From assembly GCA_014281115.1 (NCBI GenBank), contig JACONQ010000002.1, forward strand, positions 4,092,001 through 4,156,000: a stretch of 64,000 nt of DNA, in the 5' to 3' direction. A model generated the notes under the pieces. It saw nothing but the letters and a program-made list of their open reading frames with translations. It was not told the origin of the DNA and did not search any database. The position numbers were made by a program, and so were the translations under genes. This document shows positions 11,372-22,747 of the stretch, in pieces. Each line of letters begins with the position of its first letter. The stretch's first letter is position 1. Origin of the DNA: Laburnicola sp. R22_1 (taxonomy: Eukaryota; Ascomycota; Dothideomycetes; Pleosporales; Didymosphaeriaceae).

Positions 11372-13553
11372 ATGGCTTCCTCGAGCTTTTTGAAAGCCTC
11401 CTGGCTATCATTCTTTCTCCAGGGTTTAACAAACGGTCGGTCGTTCAATTCAGCAGACGGGGCTGTGTCATCAGTTGCGCCGGAGCCTTCACCAACGGTT
11501 GTAACCACGGACATTGGCGGCACGCCGACCACGTTCCGCGACGTCTTTACTATGCCGGCCTCAGTGGACGTGGGAGCCGACCTCTTGTCTTATGTTGACG
11601 ACCCGGAAGCTGTGGACGCTCAAGATGTTTGTCCTGGGTGCAAGGCTTCTCACGTCCGGGAGAGTGATAATGGGTTAAGTGCGGTCTTGAAGCTTGCAGG
11701 CGCGCCTTGCAATGTCTACGGGAATGACGTTGAGACACTGAATCTGAAAGTGGAATACCAGAGTGCCCATCGGCTTGGGATCAACATCAGCCCTGCAAAC
11801 ATTTAGTATCGAGGATCTCGGTGCTAGGTATAAATATGGTAATCTAATATAAAAAAGATTCCTCAAACTTATTATAGTACATTATTCCTAAGGATTTAGT
11901 ACTATAACCAAAGCTAGATTCTACTACTAGAGATATTTACCTTAAATTTAATTATAGGTATAGCACCTACTTTATCCTTCTTAGTACAACTATAACTAAA
12001 TAGAATCTAGCTTTGGTTATGGTGCTAAATCCTTAGGAATGATGTACTATCATGAGTTTAAGGAATCCTTTTTACATTAGAACGACGAGCCCTCTTTCTG
12101 GTTCAGTGTCACCAGGCATTCCACTGGCGGCGTCTTGTTCTCTTCTGAGAACACAAAATTGGTTTACGAGGACCAGTTCATCGAGTTCGTCTCGCATCTG
12201 CCCGAAGACTACAATCGTACGTATTCTCGACTTACATTACGGCTGACTTGGCTGACTCATATATCCTACAATAAGTCTACGGTCTCGGCGAGCGCATCCA
12301 TGATCTCCGACTCAACCGTAACCTGACCGCCACTATGTACGCTGCAGACGCGGGTGATCCGATTGACGAAAACATTTATGGGAGCCAACCGTTCTATCTC
12401 GAGACGAGGTACTTTGAGACAGACAGCCAGGGCAGAAAAAAACTGACCAAGAAGTCCGAACTCGATGAGCGTGGATACGGTGGTGGTCATGGTGGATCGC
12501 CATACAAATCCTACTCTCACGGTGTATATCTCAGGAATCTCCACGGATAAGAACCCAAATTGTCGAGTGATCGGATCACCTGGCGTACTATTGGAGGCAG
12601 CATCGATCTTTTCTTCTAGGACGGACCGACACAACCAGAAGTAACAAAGCAATATCTCACATCGTTAGATGCTCTACCAGCTTTGCAGTAATATTGGTCG
12701 TTCGGATATCATCAATGCCGCTGGGGATACCACAACTGGACCGAGTTGCGGGAGATTATCGATGCCTTCGAAGCTTTCGACATTCCGCTTGAGGCTATCT
12801 GGGTAGATATTGATTATATGGATTAGTACCGCGATTTTACATGGGACCCTGTTACCTTCCCGCCGTCGGGAGTAAAACAGTTCTTCGACTACATTCACGC
12901 CAGGAACCAGCATTTTGTTCCGATTGTCGACTCGGCAATCTATATTCCCAATCCTACCAATGCATCCGATGTGTATGATACGTACACGCGCGGCAATGAA
13001 TCAGGCTCTTTCATGACCAACCCAGATGGGAGTCAATATGTAAGTGACGTTGGTGCTATACGATATATTCTCTTCCATTTGCTAACGATAACATTAGATC
13101 GGAGCTGTATGGCCCGGTTACGCCGTATTTCCCGATTGCGGCGGGTCCGTCATCCCGCTTCAGGAGCCTGGATACATGACGACAGCATCTCGCGCTAATC
13201 CCTGGGGTCTGATTGCGGCCCTCAACGACGATGGCAGAGCTTCGGGCTCGTTGTACACTGATGATGGCGAGTCTATTGAACCAGAGGCCACGCTGAATGT
13301 TCACTTTAGCGCTGAGCATTGCGAATTGAACGTCGAGGTCAGGAGTGAGTATAAAGATACGAATGCGTTGGGAAATGTGACTGTACTGGGGTTGTTTGAC
13401 GGAGTTGGTGACATCGCGTTGAGCGGAAAGAATGTTGATGAAGAGAAAGTGGAATACGATGAAGAGACGGGTGTATTGAAGCTTTCTAGGCTAAATGAAC
13501 TGAATTCTGGTGGGGCGTGGCAGGGAGCTTGGACCTTGAGCTGGGGGAAGTAG
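11372..13553 (+). pseudogene. Decayed GH31 alpha-glucosidase (AgdC-like)
   Basis: Pieces match a secreted fungal GH31 alpha-glucosidase in order. Residues from the ATG at 11372 to the SPANI motif give the N-terminal domain; the frame stops at 11804-11806. A 239-bp inverted-repeat insert follows, then EPSFWFSVTRHSTGG, YGLGERIH (after an intron near 12232-12277), HGVYLRNLHG, GYHQCRWGY and PIVDSAIYIPNP, all in one frame but with stops at 12548, 12617, 12689 and 12824. After an intron at 13040-13097 the text reads AVWPGYAVFPD and jumps directly to the C-terminal GGSVIPLQEPGYMTT domain, ending at 13553. The jump, near 13131, removes roughly 400 residues including the catalytic nucleophile and acid/base, so no active enzyme is possible. 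Three of the four later stops are explained by CAA/CAG to TAA/TAG changes. Substrate of the ancestral enzyme was presumably alpha-glucosides. Confidence 0.9.
11843..12081. mobile_element. 239-bp MITE-like element with 81-bp terminal inverted repeats
   Basis: Arms at 11843-11923 and 12001-12081 are inverted copies, 73 of 81 positions identical by direct comparison; seven of the eight differences are transitions. The 77-bp centre is AT-rich and non-coding. It sits inside the GH31 relic, between the SPANI and EPSFWF motifs. The outer boundary is ambiguous: TA dinucleotides near both ends would suit a Tc1/mariner-type origin, but no longer target duplication is visible. Confidence 0.8.
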
Positions 13554-13776
13554 CAAAGTGCGCAGGGGCTGACGAGATCACTGGATTGGTTGATGCACTG
13601 GATTGGTTGAGGGCTGAGGTTGAGATGTTGTGTTGAGCAGTGCTTACTCCTAATACTATGCGTGAAGAAAGAGTCAGCCGTGCCGTTATTGACAAGTGTC
13701 TTTCAAAACTGTCATTCTCTTCGTCCTTTACTCATACAGCCCTATCCGCCATCCGATCGCCCTTCCTACTCCCCCA

Positions 13777-14235
13777 TCATAGTCCCCACATGTTCGCCCC
13801 CCAATAGTTCCTATAATTCACCATCCACCTTACCCGATATCCCCGCACCACCTCACTGAACCTCTCCAAAAACGCATCGGCGCTCTCCCTGTCCTCCTTG
13901 CCGGCGAAATACTTGGCGTAAATGACATTAGCCCAGAAGCTTGTCTCCGCGGTGGCAGCAAGAAAGAAGCCTGTGTAGATGGTGTATCGGACAGGGCGTG
14001 AGGAGGCGCGGACTTGAGCCCAAATGTTGAAGGGTGGGATGTTGGGGGGGTTGGGAGTTGAGGTATTAGTTTTGGAGGGGGGTGTGTTTGGTGAGTTCAA
14101 GTTTGGGGTGGAGTGGCTGAGACTGCGGAAGGTTGTTGGTTTTGTGGGTGGGGCATGGAATTTGGGGTGTTTTGATAGAGTTGTGGTTGAGGACTTGGTG
14201 GTGGTTCTTGTTGCTGCTCGGAGTAGTGATGACAT
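13777..14235 (-). CDS. Small mitochondrial inner-membrane-like protein, unknown
   Basis: A single exon gives 152 residues from the ATG at 14235 (184 residues from an in-frame ATG at 14331). From 14235 the start is Arg/Thr/Ser-rich (MSSLLRAATRTTTKSS), as in mitochondrial presequences, followed by a Pro/Asn/Thr-rich linker and a conserved-looking C-terminal domain (PFNIWAQVRASSRPVRYTIY) with one hydrophobic span around FFLAATAETSFWANV. I recognise the C-terminal part only as an uncharacterised fungal family. The stop lies about 220 bp beyond the GH31 relic, convergent with it. Confidence 0.75.
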   Translation of the reverse strand: MSSLLRAATRTTTKSSTTTLSKHPKFHAPPTKPTTFRSLSHSTPNLNSPNTPPSKTNTSTPNPPNIPPFNIWAQVRASSRPVRYTIYTGFFLAATAETSFWANVIYAKYFAGKEDRESADAFLERFSEVVRGYRVRWMVNYRNYWGANMWGL

Positions 14236-14331
14236 TGTTGAGATGGGTGTTTGTGAGATGGAATTGAAGTTGAAGTTGAAGTTGAGAGGAGGTAGTAAAG
14301 GGATTTTGAATAAGACAAAGGTCTGATACAT

Positions 14332-15039
14332 TTATACTCGTTCTTCTTATACTTACAATCTCACCGCTTACGAGCTGTGAGCGCGGTAGCGGACTAACCG
14401 GATGAGGACTGGCCGCCAAGGCATATGCTCCGAATTGGGCGGAAAATGGCGAGGTCGGCGTGAAAGAGTGCCGACAGCATACATCCATGAATACAACGCT
14501 GACACGTGGAGGATTGGGCTACACCTTGCGGTATGGTAAGTAGACATGGTAAAGATGTTGACGCAGTTCGAGAGGGTCACAGTCCAAGCACCCACTCCGC
14601 AGGCCGCACATGAAGACTTGTGAAGCTTGGAATGCAATCTCAGGATTTTCCCAGCCATGCCCGATGCAGCGGCGTCATGGTCGAACCGCGCCCCGGCCAG
14701 TACCACGCTGGCGATGCAGAGACGAACACATGGCGCGTGGGGACGTCATGGCAAACAGGGGCCCAATGGCACAGGTGCGCAGGAAGCAGGAATGGCGGTC
14801 GCAAAAACGCGGTGGTTGGGGTGCGGGGCCAACCAGGGATGGCCGAGTCGAGTTGTGGGCACAAGCACCTGGGAGCACCACGCGCCGGCCATTCACTCCC
14901 CCGTCCGCGACCTCATAACTCACCGGCCACCTGCCCCGACACGCCCCCTCTCTCACCTCGAGCATGCGCGCCATCCACCGACCGCCACTTTCACGAGCAC
15001 CCGCAGCACCGCCCAACGGGGGAGACATCGCTTGCTGCC
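14332..15039. other. Divergent promoter region
   Basis: About 700 bp separates the small mitochondrial protein (-) from the coiled-coil gene (+). Both promoters should lie here. The overlapping plus-strand open frames at 14610-15315 run through the start codon and first intron of the coiled-coil gene in other frames and are not called. Confidence 0.5.
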
Positions 15040-17393
15040 ATGGAACTGGCCCTGGCGAGGAACAGCATTCCACCGGGCCCGCGGTGCTGCTGCGGCAGCA
15101 GTGACTGTGCCTTCCTGGCGCACAACGGCCGCCTGCTGGAGAATGTCGAGCGCGACGTGTCCAAGGCCGCCGAACTTGGCAAGGTGCGTTGTCCCTTTGC
15201 TTGTTCTACCTCTACCTCTACGTCCACGCTGGCTCTCCTGCACCCAGTGTTCACGCCTCACCGAAGCCCTGCGGCAAGATGCTACAGAACGAGGCTTACT
15301 CGAGTGACTGGTTGACTTTTTCTCTGCAGGCGTTGCTCGTCCGCCATGAAGCCTACGTCGCCGACTCGGAGCGCGAACGCACACACATGCTCACCACCAT
15401 CGAAGGCCTGGAGAAAGAGAAGCTGGAGCTGGAGGAGAAGAATGCGCAGTCAATCAGGGCGAACCGGGACCTTCTCGACCAGTTGGAGCAGCTGAACGAC
15501 GCTGTCGCAAGCTCGGATGCGCAGATCCAGGCGCTTACGGATACCCTACACTCGACCGAGGAGGAGCTGCAGCGGCTGAGTTTCCTAGCAGCTAAGACGC
15601 AGAGTCTTGAACGGCAGCTTCTGGACCTGGAGCGGGAGCAGAGTCGGATACAGACAAACTTGGACGAGAAGATTGAGGACGAGAAGACGGCTGTGCAGCG
15701 GTGGAGGAGAGCGGAGAAGATCATCGCCGACCTCCAGGACCAGATCGACCGTATAGAGAAGGAGTCGAGAGAGGAGCGCGAGCGCCATGTCGAAATCGTA
15801 GCGCGCATGGAGCGGCGCATGGCTGTCGACGGAGAGCTAGCAACGGCGGCAGGCAGACTCAAGTCCAAGGCTGGGGTCGAAAGGAGCGGCACAAGCGTCG
15901 TGTCGCACTTTGTTAAAGACATTCTGCTCGACAACGCAAACTTGCAGCATGGCATTCTCGAGCTCCGCGAGATGCTGGACAACTCCAACAAAGAGGTGGA
16001 ACGCCTCCGAGACCAGCTGGGCGCTCATCAGCCTATGTCTTCGAGCGAAAGTCATGCTGACTTCGCTGCCCCGCCCGCTGCCACTCCGAGTCTGCAGAAC
16101 GAATTAGGCGGAGAGAAGATCTTAAACCAAGAGTTGCATATCCACCATCATTATCATGGCCAAGCTCCGGTAAAAAATGCACCCAAGGCTCCAGCTTCCC
16201 GCCGACCAAGGAAGAAGCGCTTCAGTCTTACACCCGGCCACTTCACGCCCCCTATACAAGCGGATCCCACAACCCAGGCTACTATACTATCTCAAACCGC
16301 CGTCACCGTGCCCAACTCTAATCGGTGGTCGAACGCAACAACCCTCGCACCGTCGCTTCCTAGCTCTCCTCTATCTGTGTCACACCGCGGATCTATCTAT
16401 GACCGCGTGTTTAGTGATGTTACGTATGACTCTTCGCGCCCAACGAGTCCCTCAGATTCTGGAGATCTTCAGTCACCCATGTTTGCGCCGAAATCCTATA
16501 GCCCAGGCGATATGTTTCATCATCACCGTAAAAAGGCTCAGAGCCTAAAGCCTCCGTCACTCTCTATCATCCGGAGTGCAAGCACTCCTATTTCGATAAC
16601 CGCGAAAAGCAGTCCTGCTTCGGCAGTCGTCTCCGGCGTTAGTCCCGCCAGCTCGTTGGCGAAAGAAGTTTTCGCCCTCTCACCCTCTTCGCTTCAAGCT
16701 CATCCCGCCATACCCGAAGAAAGCGAAGAGTCGACCAATACCAGCCCCAATCCTGATTCTCTAGCCTCACCCTCTCCTGATCTAGAAGAAATCGACGACC
16801 TCAACTCACCCCTAACGCGAACTCGCCCCACTCTTCGCCGCGCCGTATCCCACGAATCGCTCATTTCAATCTCTGGTATGGACATTCACACCCTCCAATC
16901 CCGCCCATCGCAACTACTCCTCTCATCATCCCCGCGATTCGCAACCCCCAGCGGCGCAGACTCTCTGGACCCCGAACTCACACCGTGGACCGCTACCGCA
17001 ACAGCACGTATGAGCCGCCGAAATCTAGACAGCAGCACCTATAACCGCAGCCTCCTTTCCTCCTCCCAAACCCGCACTCCGAGCTCAGGTAGTAAACTCC
17101 CCTCTGGTCTCGGCAAGAAAGTCGGCGGTTGGGTCCTGGGCAAATGGGGCGTTACTCCAGCGCCTTCTTCACCGCTGCGCCCGGATTCCTCACGCAGCGG
17201 GGAAACGCAGTCTAGCACTGATACCATTAAGAAGGGAGAAAGCGGCAAGAAGAAGGAGTTCAAACTGAGGGCGCCTGGGGTGAATCAGAATGGCCCTATT
17301 TGGGGTTTCTTTGATGTTAAGGAGACGCCGACGAGGGTTGTGGTTGAGGAGTTTGATGCGGAGGCATTGGGGGAGGCGCTTGCTGAGGGGTAG
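15040..17393 (+). CDS. Long coiled-coil protein, probably cytoskeletal or septation-related
   Basis: Two exons (15040-15183 and 15330-17393) give 735 residues; the 146-bp intron is long for this window. The N-terminus (MELALARNSIPPGPRCCCGS) leads into a heptad-rich coiled coil from about residue 50 to 290, with a His-rich HHHYHG patch just after. The remaining ~400 residues are Ser/Pro-rich and disordered, with many SP/TP sites that could be phosphorylated, and end in a conserved-looking segment (GPIWGFFDVKETPTRVVV). The architecture suits a fungal scaffold at septa, spindle poles or cortex, but I cannot name the family with confidence. The start at 15040 is favoured because joining at the 15184/15329 splice sites gives continuous coiled-coil sequence. 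Confidence 0.82.
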
Positions 17394-18058
17394 CTCATCT
17401 CAGCTAGGCTAGTGCTCCGTCGCTGCTTCCCTCCCGCCCCGTGGACGATCATTCATGGTATTTTCCTATGTCTTTTCTCTCTCTTTACGCTTTGGATTAT
17501 TCTCGGTAGGAACGAGACGGGGAGTACGCAAGTTGAATTTGGATGAAGCGGACTGCATCGTTTGGCGTTTTATACCTGGGAAGATAGATTTTTGGAGCGC
17601 ATGAAGGCTCTCTTTGTGGATGGATATACCCCAGCACCTGCGCGGCACATTTATCACCATCATTATCACCTAATACGCTACCGACTCAAACGGAGCTCGT
17701 TTATAGTTGGTTAATACGCAATGCGACGCACAGTACGCAGTAGCAAGAGATGAACAGATGAGAGGCACCCGATTGAGTGGACAATAGATACAATAGAAAT
17801 TAATAACTATTCTGGACGACGTGGTGTCCAGGTCCCGCCTGGTCCTAAGTATCGAGAGAGATTATGTGAAAGAATGACAACGGTAGTGAAGAACAGTGCT
17901 ATGCTAGGTAGGTGGAAAAGTTCAATACCGGAGCGCCAAACGCCTTGCTATGGTTTTTCAATGGTGAGTGAGAACGAAGAGTCAAACGCGTAGGAGATTA
18001 AGGCCGTAGGACAAAGAGAGAGATATAGCGGACATGGAGGTAAAGCGGAAGAGTCGAT
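17394..18058. other. Convergent 3' flanks
   Basis: The coiled-coil gene (+) and the membrane-protein gene (-) converge across this 665-bp stretch. It should hold both 3' UTRs. I see no gene or repeat in it. Confidence 0.5.
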
Positions 18059-19315
18059 TCACGAGGGCGTATGCCAGTTCTTATACAGACACGAGCACAG
18101 CGTCCCAGCATCCTGGGCTTCCAGCCTGTCTTTGACTTGGGCGCCGTGCTGCCCGTTTTCCCCCGTCTTGTAGCACGCAGGCACATTCCGCCCCCCCGCT
18201 GCAGACTGTTCGATCCGCACAGCTACGCATAGCGTTATTCATTGTCGTCTTCATAATCACCAACATATCAAGGACGGGCAAACGTACCATACGGCCAAGT
18301 GGCGAATTTCGGGTCCCCGCTGGGCTCCCGCTCGCTCGGATACTCCTTCTCCATCTTCGTATACAGCACCGCCTGGAAATTCGTATCGGCAAAGTCGCAC
18401 TCTACGTCCGCGTTATCGTCTGTGATGTTCGCGCTCGGAGCCACCGTCTTGGTCTGCGAGACCTGGAACTTGTAGCGCTCTGTAGGTTTGCCCTCGTCGA
18501 GGAGCTCGAGGGGCGCGTTTTTGAACGTTGTGCCGAAGGGGTTGGTGCTGGAGGAGATTTTGTAGGCGTCGGGGGTGCCGCTGATGACCCAGTCGAAGAG
18601 GGAGAGCGCTTTGGAGGTGTCGGTGTAGTAGGTTGTGTAGGGGTAGCAGGTCCAGGTGAGGGGGTTGGTGGTGCAGTTTGTTTGGATGGTGTCGAGGAAG
18701 GTGATGAAGGAGTAGGAGCCGAGGGGGAAGTTGGAGGGTTGGGAGGGGGCTGGTGTGGTTGAGGTTGCTGTTGGGGGAGAGGGGGGTGTTGATGCGGCGG
18801 GTGAGGCGTTGGCGGCGGCAGGAGAGGGACTGTGTAGTGATGTATTTAGTATGTTGTGTTGAGCGGTATACAGTACAAGCGGTTACAGCATACCTTTCCG
18901 CCTTGTTCTTCTTTAGTCCAAGACCCAATCCGACGCCCAATGCGATTATGAATAAGATGATGATTGCTAGTATGATGAGCAACTTCTTCCAACCGCCTCG
19001 TTTCGTAATCTGCTTGTAATTCCGTATCGCGGCGAACTTCTCATTCTCGCTCCACACATTGTAGCTGTATCCGCTGGAATGCGCGCTCACCGTACGCTTG
19101 TCCTCGGGTACTTCGGCGAGTATTGGGTTTAATCCCACCCTTCGAACAGAGTCACGGTGTGCTTCACGTGCCTTCCCCGTCTGGGATTCCGAGCTGCCAT
19201 TCTCGAGGATGACTGACAAGCGATGGCCGGCTGATGTCGAGATGCGTTTGGGCGGCTCCTGCTGCTCGAAGCCTACCTGGTTGAGATAGTGCTTCTTGGG
19301 GTTCCAGAAACCCAT
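18059..19315 (-). CDS. Single-pass membrane protein with conserved extracellular domain, unknown
   Basis: Three exons (19315-18894, 18829-18288, 18222-18059; introns 64 and 65 bp) give 375 residues. The N-terminal ~115 residues are hydrophilic and likely cytoplasmic (MGFWNPKKHYLNQVGFEQQ). One strong helix (LLIILAIIILFIIALGVGLG) is preceded by basic KRGGWKK, so the C-terminal part should face outside. After a Pro/Ser/Ala linker comes a conserved domain with CTTNPLTWTCYPY, LLDEG and a C-terminal CSCLYKNWHTP motif; this arrangement is common in uncharacterised ascomycete membrane proteins. Cys residues near both ends of the domain could form disulphides. The third exon was found from the TWPY donor to a TGA at 18059. 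Confidence 0.88.
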
Positions 19316-20385
19316 GGCGGCGATGAAAGTAGGCCGTGGCGGGGGGGGGAAGGGGGTTGTGTCTGGAGGGTTGCTCAAGGCAAGCCGCCTGTGTTATCGC
19401 GCGTGCCGTGTGTACTTCCACCTCCTTTGCATGCTCAGCGGGTATGCTTTGTTTTCTTTTTCCTTTCCCAATCGACGCCTTCAGTTCAGCTGTCCATAAC
19501 CACGCTTCACAGTGCGATGGCAGGTTCCGTCCGCGATGGTAGGAATCAAAACACTGAGGTCACCGCGAGCTGGGAAGATGAGGATCCAGGGACGACGCCC
19601 GGTTGCTAGCTCACGTGGAGACCTGGATCCCTCCCGCGGACGGCATGGTGCAACATGTGGCGCAAAGTGACGAGGTTGTCATGCCTCTATACGGCTAGCA
19701 GGCCAGCCTTTCGACTCTGCACTGGCCGGGGAGAGTCTAGCGGTGCTGCGCGGAACCGAATTCGATTGTTGACGGCGATCTAGTGGGAACCATGCTTTTT
19801 CGAGAACTACATAAGAGACGGAAAGGATATTAAGCGAGGGGGCTCGTCAGAGACGGTGTGCTGTGTTGTGGCTGCATGCGATAGGTAGCTGCTTTGCAGA
19901 TTTTTCCACTGTGTACGACTGAGTACATTGGAGAATTGAATACACGGCCTTTCTTTTTCGACCAACTCAATTGCACTGTTTGTTGCGGCGAAAGGAGAGA
20001 AGGAGGCCTTCCTGGATTTCCCGGTGCAATGTCCACGACTCGCGTAGAGTTTTAGCACGCATGCGGCCCCACTTGAACTGAGGGCAGGGGCTTGGACGCA
20101 CGTGATAGACCTTTTCCGCCCTCCTAGGCATAGTAGGCACCATTGAAGCTTCCTGGCGGTGTTGTTCGCCATCTCATCCTTTCACCATCCGCCGGCTCGC
20201 GCAAGCTCTTCTTCCTCAATTTCCACACTTCTCGCTTGTTACACTTCTGCCGCATTGTAAACAAATTGTGAGCTGTCCAGGGCCAGTGCCTCGACGAGCT
20301 CGTGGTGAAGCCGCGGGTGTGTCAGAAACTGGCGGTATCCCTCCTTTTTGACAGAGCATGGCCACCCCGTTATCAACACGATGCC

Positions 20386-20502
20386 GTAGAGTCTTGCTGA
20401 TAAGCACCGCTCTAACCGCATTAGGTGGCCAATCACAGTCAAATGCGAGGGGTTAGTTGGTTCTTGATGCGGTTAGAGCGGTGCTTGTAAGCAAGACTCT
20501 AC
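20386..20502. mobile_element. 117-bp inverted-repeat element, MITE-like
   Basis: Arms at 20386-20421 and 20467-20502 are 36-bp inverted copies differing only in one three-base block near the middle of the arm. The 45-bp centre is unique. Transcribed, it would fold as a long hairpin. No target duplication is obvious, so the transposon origin is inferred. Confidence 0.65.
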
Positions 20503-21485
20503 CTAGGTACGGTATTTGACAGCTGACTGCGAGACCCGGGGATGGTGTTACCGGCTGACTGTTTTGTTGCCTATTGTCCTCCCCAGCTAACCACCTCGTT
20601 AAATATATTAACCACCACCGCGTTCTAACAATAGCAAACTCAATCGTTTTCGAACAGTATCACGCTAACGCGAAAGCGCGATTTGCCTCGAAAGGCTCCG
20701 CGACGCATGCGCTCCCTCATCACCTACCAACTAAACCCTCCGGTAGCGGTCCCTTCTACCTACCAATCAACCCTGAACCCAGCGAACCAATATCTCCTTG
20801 ATGAAAGATACGAGAGGCCGTACACTTGTTCCCCTCGTTCGGCAAGACCGTAAGAATCCTGCGCAACGCTGTGAAGCCTCCTCTGGCTAGTCTGGCTTAA
20901 CGTTTCCCGAGGCCCCGGCTTGCAATTAACCGTCGCCGTCTTCCTCGCGACCTCGACCCGGGTCTGTCAATCTATTATATACAACTCAGCGGTCTTTAGA
21001 GCCCGCCACCTAACCATTGTGCTGCCACTCGACTCTCTAGCCTGCTATTTTTGGATTCACGACGTTCGAATTCTCGAACGTGCCCCAGTTTTTCAACGGT
21101 CTAGAGCGAACGTCTTCTCTTCGTAGCTGGCGGACGCAGCCGTCAGTCGTCCACTGTGTTAGCTGCATCCGCGATATGAAGTCACTATCTTGAACTTGGC
21201 GAGAAGCTCATTCACGAGGTCCGGCACGTCTGGGCCGAGCTTCGAGAGCCAACCTGCATGATTGAAGACTCTGGAGGCGGTAGCAATGACCTTTTTGGGC
21301 TCCATTAAATATATATGTTCTTGGACGATGTGATAATGAATGAGAGCAGCTGCAGGGTCCATAGGCAGGGTTCATAATACCCTGCTCTCAACGACCAGTA
21401 GGAATGAGGAAGGCATCTGGAAAGGTATCACTCAACGTCAATAGGTAGATGGTACACTCCGCGTACCCGGTAGAACAAATTGAAA

Positions 21486-21492
21486 TATATAA
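21486..21492 (+). promoter_or_regulatory. TATA-box candidate for the DUF4360 gene
   Basis: A TATATAA hexamer-like motif lies about 195 bp upstream of the ATG at 21685, followed by a pyrimidine-rich leader. Such a distance implies a 5' UTR of roughly 160 nt. Identification is by motif only. Confidence 0.4.
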
Positions 21493-21684
21493 GAGCTGCG
21501 TCGCTCCCTTCCTTTCTGGTCTGCACTTCTCTACCCAAGCCGCTACTCTACTACAAATTTCATCAATCGCCACGAGACCTCGTCTACAAGACATATATCT
21601 TTATTGTCTCCACCAATTCCAGAATCCCAATCCTTGTCCTTTATTACTTCTTCGACAAAGACATCCCAAAGACACCCAGCTACA

Positions 21685-22456
21685 ATGAAGTCTCTCATCG
21701 CCCTCTCCCTCCCACTCCTCGCCCTCTCCTCTCCCCTCCCCGACACCGCAGCAGCAGCAGCACCCCCCGCCTTCAGAATCAACAAAGTAATCCATGGCGG
21801 CTCCGGCTGCCCCCAAGGCAGCATCAACGTCGACTACACCAACAGCGGCATCCTGCCCATCTGTACGTGCCTGCCTTCCCACGCCTTCCCCACACCCTCA
21901 CTAACCAGTCCTCCAGACTTCAACAAAGACTTCACCGCCTCCGTCGGCCCAGGCGTCGCCGCCGACCAAAGCCGCAAGAACTGCCAGATCAACATCGACA
22001 TGACATACAGCCCAGGGTATTCATTCTCCGTGTACAGCGCCGACTACACGGGATGGGCGAACATCGACGCGGGCGTCAAGGGGGTCGTAAAGGCGAATTA
22101 TTACTTCTCGGGCGAAGGGAACCAGGTAAGCCTATTTCTTTTCCCCTTAGACTCTCCCTCCGCCCTCTTTTTCCATCCTTGAAAAAATTATTAGAAAAGG
22201 TTTCTTTCTTTACTAATACTATCCCAAACAGGCCTCCTCATCCTGCGTCCTAGAAGGCCCCTACCGCGGCTTGTACACCAAGAAAGACGACGTCGCCATA
22301 TCCGTCTGGAGCCCGTGCGGGCAGGAAGCCATGCTGAATGTGAATGCCGAGGTGGCGCTCACGCCGTTGGGAGGTAGTGGTACGGGGACCATTGCTGCGA
22401 TCAAGGAGACGGGCAAGTTCACGAATCAGTTGTATATCAGGTGGAGGCAGTGCTGA
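21685..22456 (+). CDS. Secreted DUF4360 protein
   Basis: Three exons (21685-21862, 21917-22125, 22232-22456; introns 54 and 106 bp) encode 203 residues. A signal peptide is clear (MKSLIALSLPLLALSSPLP). The mature part has the DUF4360 pattern: GGSGCPQGS near the start, KNCQINIDMTYSPGYSFSVY, YTGWANIDAGV, YYFSGE, and a C-terminal IRWRQC. Four to five Cys are suited to disulphides. DUF4360 proteins are small secreted fungal and actinobacterial proteins of unknown biochemical role, often listed among candidate effectors; no function is claimed. The second intron has a strong TACTAAT branch site near 22211. Confidence 0.93.
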
Positions 22457-22747
22457 GGAGGAGAGGGAGATGGTCGCGATTAGGATACCCGGGTGTTTGT
22501 GCTTGTGAACCTTGGGAGGTGTTTTGCCACGGAGACGCAATGCGATGGTTTTTTGATTTAAAGAGTGGTGTCTTTGGTGTGTGAGAAGCCGGAGATGATG
22601 GAATGTAACCAGGTCTAAACAAAACTCACGGTGCGCCTTCAACTCGTCTCCCGCAACTGTGATGTGTTTTTATTGTTTCAATGTAACGTACAGCACTACA
22701 CTTACACCTCTTGTAGCCAGTCTAATGATTATAGAAATCCTATTCGA

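Larger units (their letters stand above)
19316..21684. other. 2.4-kb intergenic region
   Basis: No gene is supported. The left part holds the promoter of the minus-strand membrane protein gene and the right part the promoter of the DUF4360 gene. A compact inverted-repeat element lies at 20386-20502. Remaining open frames are short and start at non-ATG codons. Confidence 0.5.

Noticed and set aside
13040..13553. Idea that the GH31 C-terminal piece is an independent functional gene
   Set aside because: It lacks a start with family logic and is only the non-catalytic C-terminal domain joined across a deletion.
14620..15315. Two overlapping ~230-codon plus-strand frames
   Set aside because: They cover the promoter, first exon and intron of the coiled-coil gene in wrong frames.
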